Part shown: in pieces, positions 1-10,679 of the stretch
Position numbering within the stretch: position 1 is the first letter of the stretch
Layout: every line of letters starts with the position of its first letter
Assembly (NCBI GenBank): GCA_020284085.1
Contig: JACEVL010000478.1
Span: 1,743,939-1,807,938, forward strand
From: Aporrectodea caliginosa
Taxonomy: Eukaryota > Annelida > Clitellata > Crassiclitellata > Lumbricidae
DNA length: 64,000 nucleotides
Direction of reading: 5' to 3'
The notes under the pieces: model-generated
The model's database searches: none
Told to the model about the DNA's origin: nothing
What the model saw: only the letters and a program-made list of their open reading frames with translations
Translations under genes and position numbers: made by a program

Positions 1-712
1 TATGCACTTCTCTTCCTCTGTCCGTGATCTTGGATTCATTCTCCATCCTGTCCTCTCTCTGTCTGATCACGTCAATAGTGTCTCTCGTTCCTGCTTCTAC
101 TACCTAGGCCAACTCCGTGCCATCCGCCAATCACTACCACTGCATGCTATCACGACTTTGGTCCATGCATTAATCTGTTCCAGGATTGATTCTGGAATGC
201 GGTGTACATTGGTCTCTCCTTAACAAATACATCTAAACTTCAGTTCATTCTAAACGCTGCCGCCCGTTTCATAGGGGTATTGCTAAGTTTGACCATATCT
301 CCTATTTTATCCGCGACTCCCTTCACTGGCTCCCCATCCGCCAGGGCATCCAATTCAAGATCTGTTCCGTCATGCGAAGCTGTCTTGCTGGCTCTGCTCC
401 TCGTTATCTTAGGGCTCTTTTACCCCAGTATATTCTCTGCACAGTCGTTCCTCCCTTCGGTCCTCGTCCCGTGGTTAATTGGTTGTCCCGTGGGTGCGTA
501 CTTCTACGGTCCAGTCTAGGAGTTTCGCTATTGTTGGTCCCAATAGCTGGAACCAGTTACCTCAGTCCCTCAGGACTGACTTTTTATCTATTTCTTATGA
601 CCAGTTCCGTCAGCGCCTGAAAACCGCTCTTTACCAATGAAGACACTGGCCCGGGTCGGGAGCGCCTCTGTTTTGAGTGGCGCTATATAAATGTTCGATT
701 ACGATTACGATT
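1..712 (+). mobile_element. 5'-truncated LINE (RT C-terminal part and 3' end)
   Basis: The plus strand encodes, in several broken frames, the C-terminal part of a non-LTR reverse transcriptase: a 'VRDLGFIL' stretch, the serine/cysteine-rich 'SRSCFYYLGQLR' helix, a 'LVHALICSRID' block and the later 'HWLPIRQ'-type motif. It ends in 'GGCGCTATATAAAT' followed by a (GATTAC)n tail at about 692-718, which is typical of L2/CR1-group LINE 3' ends. The fragment runs off the left edge of the window. A near-identical copy lies at 10680-11407, so this LINE end was copied with the surrounding segment and not inserted twice. It is not functional. Confidence 0.8.
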
Positions 713-2891
713 ACGATAGGCGGATCATGAGACCATGCTGCGAGGCGATGTTAACAATGTTGATGGCGGTATAATAGAATAAATACAAGTGGACCAAGAG
801 TGGAATCTTGAGGGACATGAAAGAGGGCAGGAAAGATTTTTGTAGAGTAACCACCAAGTTTAGCACTGTGAGACCTCGAGGAATGAAATGAGACAATGCG
901 TTTGAAAGGAAGTTGTTACATTTGCTGCAAAATCGATAATGTCTGGCATTATGGACGCTCATTTTAGACAGGTACTGTGTATGTACCATTATCAAGTCTT
1001 CAACTACAATTACTGAGCACCATCGATTGATTTTTAGTTATTTGGCACTGGTCCTTGAAAAAATGTATAATACTACAATATAGACAATACTTGTTGCTTG
1101 GCGTTATAATTAGTAACACTGTTGCAGATTATGTAGGCCTTGTACTGTATGTCTGCCTGCCTTCGGATTATAACCCAATTGGACTTGACTGACCAATGTA
1201 AACTCTGCTTTATAGGCAGTGAATATGACAAAAGTAATAAAAAATAAACATGACGTACCGCAAAATTATTGCAGATTTTGCAGGACGATTTTAAAAGATA
1301 GGCATGAAGCAAATTCGCGGCGTTGGAAATTCAAGAAGTCATATAGCCTGACCACTTTCAGATCCAGAACGGCAATTCCTGCAAGGCTTCCCATATCAGG
1401 AGGACCTTGAGTTGGTCAATGTACGCCGAATTTAGTGACTCATAAGTGACACCGAAAACCAGCGAAAATCTCAAACATTATCCTTACAATCATGTGACCC
1501 TAGCTATGCTAATATTTTTCACCTTTCAGGGACTTCACACCAAAACCCGGATATAGTCGCACATAGAACCCAACTGTTGACAACCAGAGCGCCACTCCTG
1601 TTATGCAACAGTCTCTCACAGTTCTACAAGGCTCAACGAAGAATGATTAAGGATCAAAAGACCAGCAACTGCGAATTAATGTCGATGAAATTATCACAAT
1701 ACCGGGTTTTCTTATTTGATGCGAATCAAAAACGTCAATTATGCAACTGCTTTCCAATCGAAATGCTAAAACCTTTACTGTTCGAATGATAAAATCCGAT
1801 AATTGCCGCAATGTGACGGTCTTGTATTGATAAATACGACTGATTAATACTAATTGGTTTCTATGAGCGATATGTAGTAATTATAAATATTAAATGGATA
1901 TTCACACACGTTGTTCCCCACTCAAACACAAAGGTCATAACGCGATAAAGGTCGACAAAGGTCACTACTGGATGGTTGTTTCAAATCGGTCCCTGGTGGT
2001 CATTGTAGAAACTGGCCAAAATGCGCCTATGAGGAACAGAAAATTGGTCCTTGGAATGCTGTACAGACCGGTTATCAATCATAAGGACATCTTTCTGTTG
2101 CCACTTGAAGGACACTTTGACGTCATCCATAACCTCATTCAAAGAATCAATCTTCTCTGCGCTGATGGTATCAAAGTTTGGAAAGAAGGCAGCTAAATTT
2201 GTGTAGTCTCCCGTGTACCGAGAAATCATGGCATATGTCAAGACCGAATTGAACCACATCGTCTTACCCGTTCTCTGATCGACGCGGATCGCTGGCAGTA
2301 TTTCAGTTATTGTCTTCATGGATCCGTCATCTTGCCACTTGAAGTCGTAACCAGTAGCCTTGGCTATTCGTTCAGCTTCCTCCTTATCAGAGGTGGAGAA
2401 CGTTGACTGCCAGCCCCGTCCGTATGAGACGCTGGCATTACCTCCATCTGGGGCAACCCTTAAGTAACGCAGTCCCTCTTTCTCGAGACGTTTCACGAAA
2501 TCGGGTTCTCGCTCTGCCATCTTGCGGTAAACAACGTTCGAAAGAAGCAGCGGAGTGTTGCCTCCCTCCTTGGGTGGAATATCGCAGTAGAAGAAGAGGA
2601 TGAGAGGATACTCTTTGATGTGCCCCATCTCATGATGGAATGGAATTATAAATTCAGGGGGCGCGTCACTGGAGGTGTAGACATTGCCAACTACCTTGGT
2701 CCTCACACCCAGGCCGGACACGTTTAGGAATGGATTGTAGCCATATGCTTTGGTGAATTCGTCGAAGTCTTTCGGTGTGTCTAAGGGAAATCCGCGGTAG
2801 AGGATCGCTCCAAACTTGAGGAGAAGACCCTGGATGACCTTGAGGTTTTTCTTGACCCAGTCATTCCAGAACTGGGCGTCCTTGTCCTTGA
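1..2891. repeat. Segmental duplication, left copy (LINE end + TauD 3' flank + TauD)
   Basis: The whole stretch is collinear with 10680-13570 at very high identity, with only scattered substitutions and small indels. It covers the LINE end, about 1.2 kb of non-coding flank and most of the dioxygenase coding region. A more diverged third version of the flank occurs at 46210-46756, beside copy F. This indicates recent tandem duplication of a gene-plus-flank unit within an older array. The non-coding part 720-1980 shows no convincing gene; small open frames there recur only as part of the duplication. Confidence 0.85.
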
Positions 2892-3790
2892 TAGTGGGGT
2901 ACGGGAGCTGAAAAATTGTTCACATCTGGCAACCAATGCGCCCTTTTGGTTCCAGATAGTATATCGGTAGACGAGTCCAAAAAGCCCGGAACACAAATTT
3001 TCACGGCCCTCTAGCGGCTGTGGCAGCCATTTTTCAAAATGGCCGACCATAATACATATTGTTCAATATCTCAGCTTCTAGTTCACTTGGAATCGTGATT
3101 TTGGTGTCTAAACATACATATATAGGGGCAAGGATTCAAACGGAAGTAATTGCAAACACCCATCTAAGCGAAATTGGCAGCCATTTTCCAAAATGGCCGA
3201 CCGAAATATATTTTTGTCAATATTTCAGCTTCTGGTACACTTAGAATTGTGATCTTGGTGTCTAAACATACATATTTATGGGCAAAAATTCGAATAAAAC
3301 TAATTTCAAATACTTAGCTACACGAATTTGGCAGCCATTTTCCAAAATGGCCGACAGAAATAAGACTTTGTCAATATCTCAGCTTCTAGTTCACTTGGAA
3401 TCGTGATCTTGGTGTCTAAACATACATATATAGGGGCAAGGATTCCAACAGAACTAATTGCAAACACTCATCACGAAATTGGCAGCCATTTTCCAAAATG
3501 GCCGACATAAATGAAACTTTGTCAATATTTCAGCTTCTGGTAAACTCAGAATTGTGATCTTGGTGTCTAAACATAGATACTCAGGGGCAGGAATTCCAAT
3601 GGAACTAATTGCAATAACTTATCTACACAAATTTGGCAGCAAAATGGCCGACAGAAATAAGACTTTGTCAATATCTCGGCTTCTAGTTCACTTAGAATCG
3701 TCGTGATCTTTGTGTCTAAACATAGTTAGGGCAAGGTTTCCAATAAAACTAGGCCTAATTGCAGGCACTAATCTACATGAGATTTGCAGC
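2892..3790 (+). repeat. Left inverted arm, five units of about 150 bp
   Basis: The arm is the inverse complement of 7850-8738, nearly identical by eye. Each unit carries a near-perfect palindrome of the form GCCATTTTCCAAAATGGC (3026, 3180, 3334, 3485 and a half-site at 3641), followed by a 'cttggtgtctaaacatacat' stretch. The terminus relative to the right arm lacks a short 'ccaatattggcg' segment. Confidence 0.88.
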
Positions 3791-4059
3791 CAGCGAAGCC
3801 ATTTGGGGAGGTGTGGATTCCCGCATTTTGAAAATCACCTGCAATAGGCTCATGGCATGTCATCTATGCATATATTATAATTCAAGCTAATTCGTTTTAT
3901 CATACTGTTTCTGTAACTTTGTGTTGTGTTCATGTTCATGTGGGAATAAAACAAATTCTGTTATATCAGCAATTCAGGATGGTATTCTCTTTAATGTATA
4001 TTGAACAATATTTCAGTCCACATTTCGGAACCAGTGTCGAGAGAAAGTACTCTCTCAGA

Positions 4060-5500
4060 GCTACACAACATCGTCCACGTCATTCATGGTCACTTAGGTC
4101 TCTACACAGACAGAGACCAGTACACTGTAGAACAGCTTTCACACATTGTCACCGTCACCTACAGCCCGTCTCTCAGTCACACCCCGAGCAGTTCACGACA
4201 GGCATGAGACGCTTCGGGATGTGTGGTCCACTACACTTCCTAGCCTCCTTGGATCGTTTGCAGCCAGCCCCATTCACCAGGACATGGTAGTTTGGGAACA
4301 GCTATGAACATCTGTGCCTAAGCATGACCTGCCTGGTAGGCAGCTCTCTTTGTGTGTTCCACAAGTGCAGCTTTAGTCGGTGCACGGAAGGCCATCCGCT
4401 GGTCTGCCTTTCTGTGAGAACAGATACTTCCGTGCCTCATTCACCTTCTCGTCATTGCTCGCACCGTCATACAGAAGAACTACCAAGCGCTCCAGTACAT
4501 CGAGCTGACCATCAAGAGAGCTGGGAGTTGATGCTAAGGTGCAGTAGGCTGGGGTGATGTCCTTGAATGTCTTCTAAATGTCCCACACGGTCCTTTTTCC
4601 ACAGCCAGCTAAGGATGATACTGTACTACATCCGCTAAATGCGTGCAGGAAGGGCGAGACTATACGCACTTCTCCAGAGGCCGAGAGCATGTGCCATCTC
4701 ATGGGTTGGTAGGTATCTGAAGCTTTTCCCTAAGGCAAAACCAACCCACAGTTCGTCAATGCTGAGCTGCTGAACTGCTGCTATGGCTAACAAGTCAACT
4801 GCGCATATCATCACTTTACGATAGCCATGCATGTTTGGCAGCATCGGAGATATGCAGGAAAATCTTTGTATCAGCTTCCTCCTGAGTACAAAGAGCAAGT
4901 CCATTTGTGTCCCTTGGCTGAGTACAGAGCACCCCTTGTGGTGTGTGGTTATGATCTGTCTTTCTGTTTCTATTTCAAGTTTTCCTATTTGCAGACACAA
5001 GAAATTAAAAAAACTCTGACTTGTTTTTGTCGATCCTCAAAAATTCCCGCCAGTTTCTAAGTAGAGCATTAGAAGATTCAATGTGCCAGTGGATTCCCTT
5101 ACCCCTCACACTGCGTGTGAAAGTCTTCAAGCTGCCATGCACATATTTATCCCATACCACATCTACCTCATGCACATGCTCTAGCTGTCTTGTGGTGTAG
5201 GGCAAGAAAATATAGGAGGCATAATCTATGACCGCTCCATTCAGTATAACAGCATCAACAGTAGGTACACCCAGCGAAGGACCTGGGTGGAAAACTGCGA
5301 TGGCATCATCTTTTGAAGTGGGAACCAGCCCTTCTAGGCAGCTCACAATGTCTGACTTGGTTCCTAGCCGCAATTTGCCCATATTCGAGAGTGATGGACT
5401 GATAGTGGGCATGCCTGATTCTCATGTGCGAAGAATTCGCCCAGGTCTCCTTCACGAGTCTGACAGGAGATGTACAATCTGGAGTATAATGAACAGTCAC
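4060..5500 (-). pseudogene. Decayed transposon-associated gene with GCD(S)T-type motif
   Basis: Minus-strand translation gives long stretches typical of a protein family common in marine invertebrate genomes. In order: a 'FLPYTTRQLEHV' and 'GKGIHWHI' block (5005-5412), a 'LWVGFALGKSFRYLP' block (4635-5000), then after a frameshift near 4690 'HAFSGCSTVSSLAGCGK'. Further down are 'APTKAALVEHTKRAAYQAG', 'GEWGW' and 'LPEAS/HPEAS ACRELL' remnants. Stops interrupt it near 4571, 4325 and 4240. From memory I link the GCDT-containing family with XPG-like nucleases of Academ transposons. The link is an inference; that this is a broken, once conserved protein is seen directly. Confidence 0.65.
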
Positions 5501-5915
5501 TCATCACAGATGACAACGTTTACTTTACTTGTGACTTGTCCGGTACAGGTGGACGACTGAAGAGAGGTAAGTTATTTCGTTTGATTGGGTCATTGACAGA
5601 TCGCGTTTGGGTAACAAGACGTTCGTTGACAAATGTTTCATACTGTTTTCCCAGTTTTCTCAAGGTTCCGCATTGTGTTGATCACTGCTGTATCAGCCAG
5701 ATCTCTGGTATCCAGGACAAGTAGGTCATTGTTCTCATCGATGAATGGGTTTCCCATCTCCTCGATCACATTGCATGCTGACCCCCTTTACCTGGTTGAA
5801 AAATGTTACCTGCGTGCTTTTTGTCTGTTCATGATGTCGAAAGTCAGATTCATTTTCTGGTTTCCTATCGATGCCTGGAACTCTTCGATCTCTGGTCCAG
5901 ACACCATCCATAGTA

Positions 5916-7668
5916 GGGGAGACTTGGCACCCTTGATACTACGGCACCCTTGATACTAAGTAATTATCTGTTTACTTACTTATTTAATAATGGCAAGCAG
6001 GGTACCAGCGTGTTAAGAAAGTCATTTCGACCTACCTTCTGTGTTTTGACGTTGATGGAGACTTTTGTTTACGTTTTATCACATAAAGTCGATTTCGAAG
6101 GTAAAAAGTATTTTTTTCTGTTTTGTGATGAACCCTGTACCTAAGACATGTTTGCGTTGTTTGCAATTTCGTTGATATTGTTTTGAAAAGAATTCATTCT
6201 GGTATTTAATGGACATTTTCCAGCATCCTAGGTGCTGGAAGTAAAACTATGTGCGGTATTTTGTAAAATCATAGGCTTATGGCACCCTTGATACTAACCA
6301 GGTGAGGCACCCTTGATCCTAGGATCAAGGGTGCCTTTATTATTACACTATTCAAACCTAGTGTATACCATGTAGGGCCGGGTGCCTTTATTGGTATATT
6401 ATTCAGACCTAATGTAAACTATGTAGAGCCCTAGCCTTATTTTATGTTATTAAATCTTTACTTGAGCTGTGTAGGCTGCTGTTGATTAATATTATGCTGT
6501 TTTGTCTAGTTAAGCTGTAGGCTAAGTGCAATTGGCCTATTGTTGTAAAAACAAATTTTAGAATCACATTTTCAGTTGGAGTTTTTTGATTTAACACTGC
6601 AATATAGGTCTACAACATCACATTTAATATTAATAGGTCTATAACATTATTATAAATTTTATGTTTTAGCATGCCTTATCACAAGAAACGGAAGACAACA
6701 GGGTTGCCAATAGGTCAGGTACCTGAAGAAAAAATGAAAGAAGCTGTAGCTGCAATTCTCGAAGGACAAACCGTTTACGGTGTTGCCAAAGAAAGTGGAA
6801 TAAATGCAGTGACTCTGAAGCGTTATGTACAAAAATCTAGACTGAATCCTGACACAATTTGCCGGCCAAACTTCGTCACAAAACAGGTTTTCACAAACGA
6901 AGAAGAAAAGGCTCTTGCTGATTATCTCCTGAGAGCAGCAAAACTTCACTATGGGCTTTCGACGAAGACGTCCAGAAAATTGGCATATGAATTTGCTGTT
7001 TCTCTGTCGAAGGATATGCCAAAATCATCGCTCTCACAATATAATCTTGCTTGATAGCACGAACTGTAGCTATTGTTGAGCAAAACCTAGGCCTATCGAG
7101 GCATTACACATGTCAAATTATGAACAACCAGAAATGGTTTTTGACTTTTGACTATCTAGATATTTTATTATTTTCTATTTTGCAGCCTTCTCTGACAATT
7201 TGTGTTATGACTGTTATGTAGGCCTAATGATTTTATGCTAGTCTGGCTACACTAGAATTGTGCCTGCAAATGATGCTTTTTAACTAGCAAATGACATTAT
7301 ATTCAGTTTGTTATAATATTCATTTTTAAGTTTGTTATTGCAATAAGTATTAAAATTGGATTTTAGTATTCAAAAATAGTGTTTATTTGATATTTATATT
7401 ATTATGATCAAGGGTGCCCACATGGGATCAAGGGTGCCCATGTATAGGATCAAGGGTGCCAACCTGTAGGCACCCTTGATACTATTGAAGTGTGCACAGT
7501 TTTCGGTTAATAACTTCTTTCATGATAGTTTTGTACAAAAGTGCTTGCACCATTTAATAAATAACAAATGTTTCTTCCATTTAAACCAGAAATTAATCTG
7601 AAATTTGGTGTAGATTTTTTTTAAACTAATAAAATTAAAAATTAGTATCAAGGGTGCCAAGTCTCCCC
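5916..7668. mobile_element. Pogo-like (Tc1/mariner superfamily) element nested in the larger transposon
   Basis: The termini are GGGGAGACTTGGCACCC and its inverse complement, flanked on both sides by TA (5914-5915, 7669-7670), as expected for Tc1/mariner/pogo insertion. The 12-mer ATCAAGGGTGCC or its complement occurs ten times, clustered at both ends: 5926, 5943, 6281, 6306, 6324, 7407, 7427, 7449, 7469 and 7647. These are likely transposase-binding sites. It encodes a single intact 127-aa reading frame (6671-7054) with the DNA-binding part of a pogo-type transposase but no DDE domain. It is thus a non-autonomous derivative. Confidence 0.88.
6671..7054 (+). CDS. HTH_psq/CENP-B-like DNA-binding protein, truncated pogo-type transposase
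   Basis: The 127-aa product has a basic start (MPYHKKRKTTG). A helix-turn-helix of the Psq type follows at about residues 18-55, including 'GQTVYGVAKESGI' and 'TLKRYVQ'. A second helical region at about 73-115 ('FTNEEEKALADYLL') resembles the CENP-B-like domain of pogo/Tigger/jerky transposases. The catalytic DDE domain (about 200 further residues in full transposases) is absent; the frame stops at a TGA and no homologous frame continues downstream. The frame is free of stops inside an otherwise decayed neighbourhood. It could act as a DNA-binding repressor of related elements or may simply be a deletion product. Known: the domain architecture. Inferred: any activity. Confidence 0.7.
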   Translation: MPYHKKRKTTGLPIGQVPEEKMKEAVAAILEGQTVYGVAKESGINAVTLKRYVQKSRLNPDTICRPNFVTKQVFTNEEEKALADYLLRAAKLHYGLSTKTSRKLAYEFAVSLSKDMPKSSLSQYNLA

Positions 7669-7849
7669 TACGGTTGCAGGGCTTGTGAGTTCTGTGTGAG
7701 GCCTAAAGCACCACCATCATCCTTCACACAGGCGTTGTTCCGCTCACGGGCTTGGTCTATGGAGTATTGGAGAATGCACGCCCCCTTTTCTTTACTGTGA
7801 AGTTGCCACGCAGAAATTCATGGTACACCACAGCAGGATAGGTGTTTGC

Positions 7850-8738
7850 AATTACTTCTCTTGGAATCATGATCCCTAAATATGTATGTTTAGACACCAA
7901 GATCACGATTCTAAGTGAACTAGAAGCCGAGATATTGACAAAGTCTTATTATCTGTCCTGCCATTTTGGAAAATGGCTGCCAAATTTGTGTAGATAAGTT
8001 ATTGCAATTAGTTCTGCTGGAATCCTTGCCCCTTTATATGTATGTTTAGACACCAAGATCACAATTCTGAGTGTACCAGAAGCTGAAATATTGACAAAGT
8101 TTCATTTATGTCGGCCATTTTCTAAAATGGCTGCCAATTTCGTGATGAGTGTTTGCAATTAGTTCTGTTGGAATCCTTGCCCCTATATATGTATGTTTAG
8201 ACACCAAGATCACGACTCCAAGTGAACTAGAAGCTGAGATATTGACAAAGTCTTATTTCTGTCGGCCAGTTTGGAAAATGGCTGCCAAATTCGTGTAGCT
8301 AAGTATTTGCAATTAGTTTTATTGGAATGAATTGTTGCCCATAAATATGTATGTTTAGACACCAAGATCACAATTCTAAGTGTACCAGAAGCTGAAATAT
8401 TGACAAAAATATATTTCAGTCGGCCATTTTGGAAAATGGCTGCCAATTTCGCTTAGATGGGTGTTTGCAATTACTTCCATTTGAATCCTTGCCCCTATAT
8501 ATGTATGTTTAGACACCAAAATCACGATTCCAAGTGAACTAGAAGCTGAGATATTGAACAATATGTATTATGGTCGGCCATTTTGAAAAATGGCTGCCAC
8601 AGCCGTTAGAGGGCCGTGAAAATTTGTGTTCCGGGCTTTTTGGACTCGTCTACCGATATACTATCTGGAACCAAAAGGGCGCGTTGGTTGCCAGATGTGA
8701 ACGATTTCGCCAATATTGGCAGCCCCCGGACCCCACTA
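7850..8738 (-). repeat. Right inverted arm, five units of about 150 bp
   Basis: This is the inverse complement of 2892-3790. Palindromes of the GCCATTTT/AAAATGGC type start at 7960, 8114, 8265, 8423 and 8577. The outermost 120 bases run directly into the N-terminal codons of dioxygenase copy A. Confidence 0.88.
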
Positions 8739-9194
8739 TGAAGGCGTCAGCTGGACTCAGAATTAACGGAAACGATATACCGTCAAAGACTTTCTGTTCC
8801 TCGATGTTCACTGATTTGACCCTTTTGGGAAGGTCAGGCACGTCCAATTCATTTGGCATGGTTGATTGTTTTCAAGACTCTGTGCAAAATAATCAGATAA
8901 AGAAGTTTATCGATCAATACTAGCACCACTTCGTCACATTCTGCATGCTATGGAAATAACGATGGAATGGACTGCCAATGACAGGAAGATGATTGTGATT
9001 ACCTGGTGACGACAATAGCCATGGATTTGACTACTCATTGTGATCATCTCGATGAGTTGGCACGTGCCAGAAAATATGTTGACGGTTGATGCATATAATC
9101 TTTTATAACGCCTCAGGTGAAGTTGTTGGACGGTGCTATATAAATGTTCCTCTAAATTACGGAGATGAAATCAACGTCATTGAACATTATTTAA

Positions 9195-9816
9195 CCCTTT
9201 GGAGGTGAGGTGAAGCATTGTAACGTTTCAGGTGAGGTGGGGTCTGACATACCCCAATACATATAATTACTTGCAAGTCGCAATATCAACTATAATATAA
9301 ATTGTGAGCTAAACTACAGTTATGTAACCAATTGTCGGCTAAACTGGTGATTTTCAGGAACAAATAACAGTTTTCAATCATAATTGTTATGGCCAGCGTG
9401 GTGGCGCTCAAAATCAAGCGGCCCTTTGCAATGGCATCTTCGTGGCCCTCAAAACATGTAACATTTTGGGAACACGTGACAATGTCGTGACATAATACCC
9501 GTAATAATGGATCAATTTTGCATCGATGCAACACTATATGCAGTAATATCTTATAATCGCACATTTTTCGGCACTGTGCCGTTACTTTTTTAAATTCCTT
9601 AAAATCAATATGTATACGAAAAATTAAAATTTCACTTTAATATGCAAGAAATAAAAAAAATTGGCGTCCAAAAGTACCTGAAAGTGTCCTAAAGTGTCCG
9701 TATTTCACATTCACTAAGGTAGACAAAAATAATCCAAGCTGGTTCTACGTTTTCCGTAGAAAAAGCAGCGTAGAATAGCCTTGGGGTGTGTCATACCCCA
9801 CCTCACCTCCAAAGGG
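9195..9816. mobile_element. piggyBac-like MITE with TTAA duplication
   Basis: It begins CCCTTTGGAGGTGAGGTG and ends with the exact complement, flanked by TTAA at 9191-9194 and 9817-9820. Near each end is an internal GGGGT(C/G)TG(A)CATACCCC-like repeat. No coding potential is seen. It sits in the upstream region of copy A; the matching place upstream of copy B lacks it. Confidence 0.85.
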
Positions 9817-9947
9817 TTAATAGAGATTAAAAGGTTAGCCAAATGAAGATGACACTATTGCCTTTGTCTTGGAGTATAAACTGAAAAAATCCAACTGAAG
9901 TCTTCAGTCGATTCTTCATCTATCGCGCAGTTCACAGAATAGCATTG

Positions 9948-10000
9948 TTTTATACATGGAGAGAGTTTTCCAACATTATGGTGACTGCAGAGTCCAAAGT
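9948..10000 (-). promoter_or_regulatory. Promoter module of copy A (TATA-like box and conserved block)
   Basis: On the minus strand, TATAAAA (9948-9954) is preceded about 26 bp upstream by the conserved block at 9981-10000, plus-strand reading GTGACTGCAGAGTCCAAAGT. A GA-rich tract lies further upstream (10131-10156). The same order recurs upstream of the other dioxygenase copies. Confidence 0.6.
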
Positions 10001-10177
10001 AGAAGTTGAAACTGTTTAACTTCATTCCCAATAAGCCATTGTTCTTGTGGACTTACTGCGCTGAGATTTGGTTCCAGGACTTCTGGTTTATATCAATCAC
10101 AAGTATATTTAACAGATCAAATAAATTCACTTGCGAGAGAAAGAACGAGAGATATCGGGGCCTACTATCGAAATTCT

Positions 10178-10650
10178 TTATAACCCTGGTTGCTTATTAG
10201 GTAGAATGGAGTTTTCAGTAGATCGTACACAAATCACTGAAGACTCTAAGATGAAGACATTCACAAATATGAACGATGAACATAAGAGACTATAGATAAA
10301 AAGACAGATACTTACCAACGAATGACTCAACACTTGGCAAAGTGTTGGGTCATGCATAGACTGCAATTCAGTAGGGCGCCGATGGCGCCAAATCACATCA
10401 GGTGGTAAAATAGAGCAGTTTGAGTCGAGATTGACAGTTTTCATCTGTTTGTCATCGTCAGGTCCAATTCCACGGTCAAGCCGAATATGCTCAGTTATGG
10501 AAGCATTTAATTTCAGATGCATAGACGCACACCAGGATTGGATGTCATGGACACATGCAGAGATTTTCATTTTATGCCACCAGTGTTCTCTCCAGAGAGC
10601 TTTATGTAGAGTTGGTTGTCATCAGCGTAGGCGTATAGCTTAATGATTAA
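10178..10650 (-). mobile_element. LINE reverse-transcriptase fragment (YADD region)
   Basis: Minus-strand translation shows 'YAYADDNQLYIKLSG' near 10600-10640, the catalytic YADD box of a reverse transcriptase. It is followed, after a stop, by 'CVHDIQSWCASMHLKLN' and 'TEHIRL' (10480-10570), the usual next motif. The frame decays after that, with stops and loss of similarity. It lies head-to-head with the LINE end starting at 10680. Confidence 0.7.
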
Positions 10651-10679
10651 TGCTGACTCCCTTCGTCTTCGGTTTCCAA

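Larger units (their letters stand above)
2892..8738. mobile_element. 5.85-kb DNA transposon with about 890-bp inverted arms
   Basis: The element begins TAGTGGGGT and ends ACCCCACTA, and a TGA trinucleotide is duplicated at 2889-2891 and 8739-8741. Comparison with the intact copies B and F shows that removing the element and one TGA exactly restores the gene. Both arms (2892 to about 3790; about 7850 to 8738) are built of five units of about 150 bp each. The interior holds a decayed gene (about 4060-5500, minus) and a nested pogo-like element (5916-7668). A 3-bp TSD fits several superfamilies (Harbinger, CACTA, Academ). The interior relic makes Academ the most attractive guess, but I cannot confirm it. 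Confidence 0.88.
1981..8859 (-). pseudogene. TauD/TfdA-like 2OG-Fe(II) dioxygenase, copy A, split by transposon
   Basis: The coding sequence is in two pieces on the minus strand. The first 40 residues (MPNELDVPDL...) lie at 8742-8859. The remaining roughly 300 residues (KDKDAQFWNDW... to the C-terminal QGPI and stop) lie at 1981-2891. Between them sits a 5847-bp element with long inverted arms and a 3-bp TGA duplication. I see no other lesion: the second piece keeps the HHE iron-binding motif, the GGNTPL threonine, the DNRSVQH histidine and the paired arginine near the end. The insertion is therefore probably recent compared with the gene. It puts a stop codon into each half, so no normal enzyme is expected. 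The upstream acceptor and TATA-like box are retained, but the donor seen in copy B is deleted here. Confidence 0.9.

Noticed and set aside
711..1410. Small open frames repeated at 11401-12177 as a conserved peptide gene
   Set aside because: Their identity reflects the recent duplication of the whole segment; no start, motif or codon pattern supports coding.
2892..8738. Classic CACTA element
   Set aside because: A 3-bp TSD fits, but the element starts TAGTG and ends CACTA, the reverse of the CACTA arrangement, and no CACTA transposase was seen.
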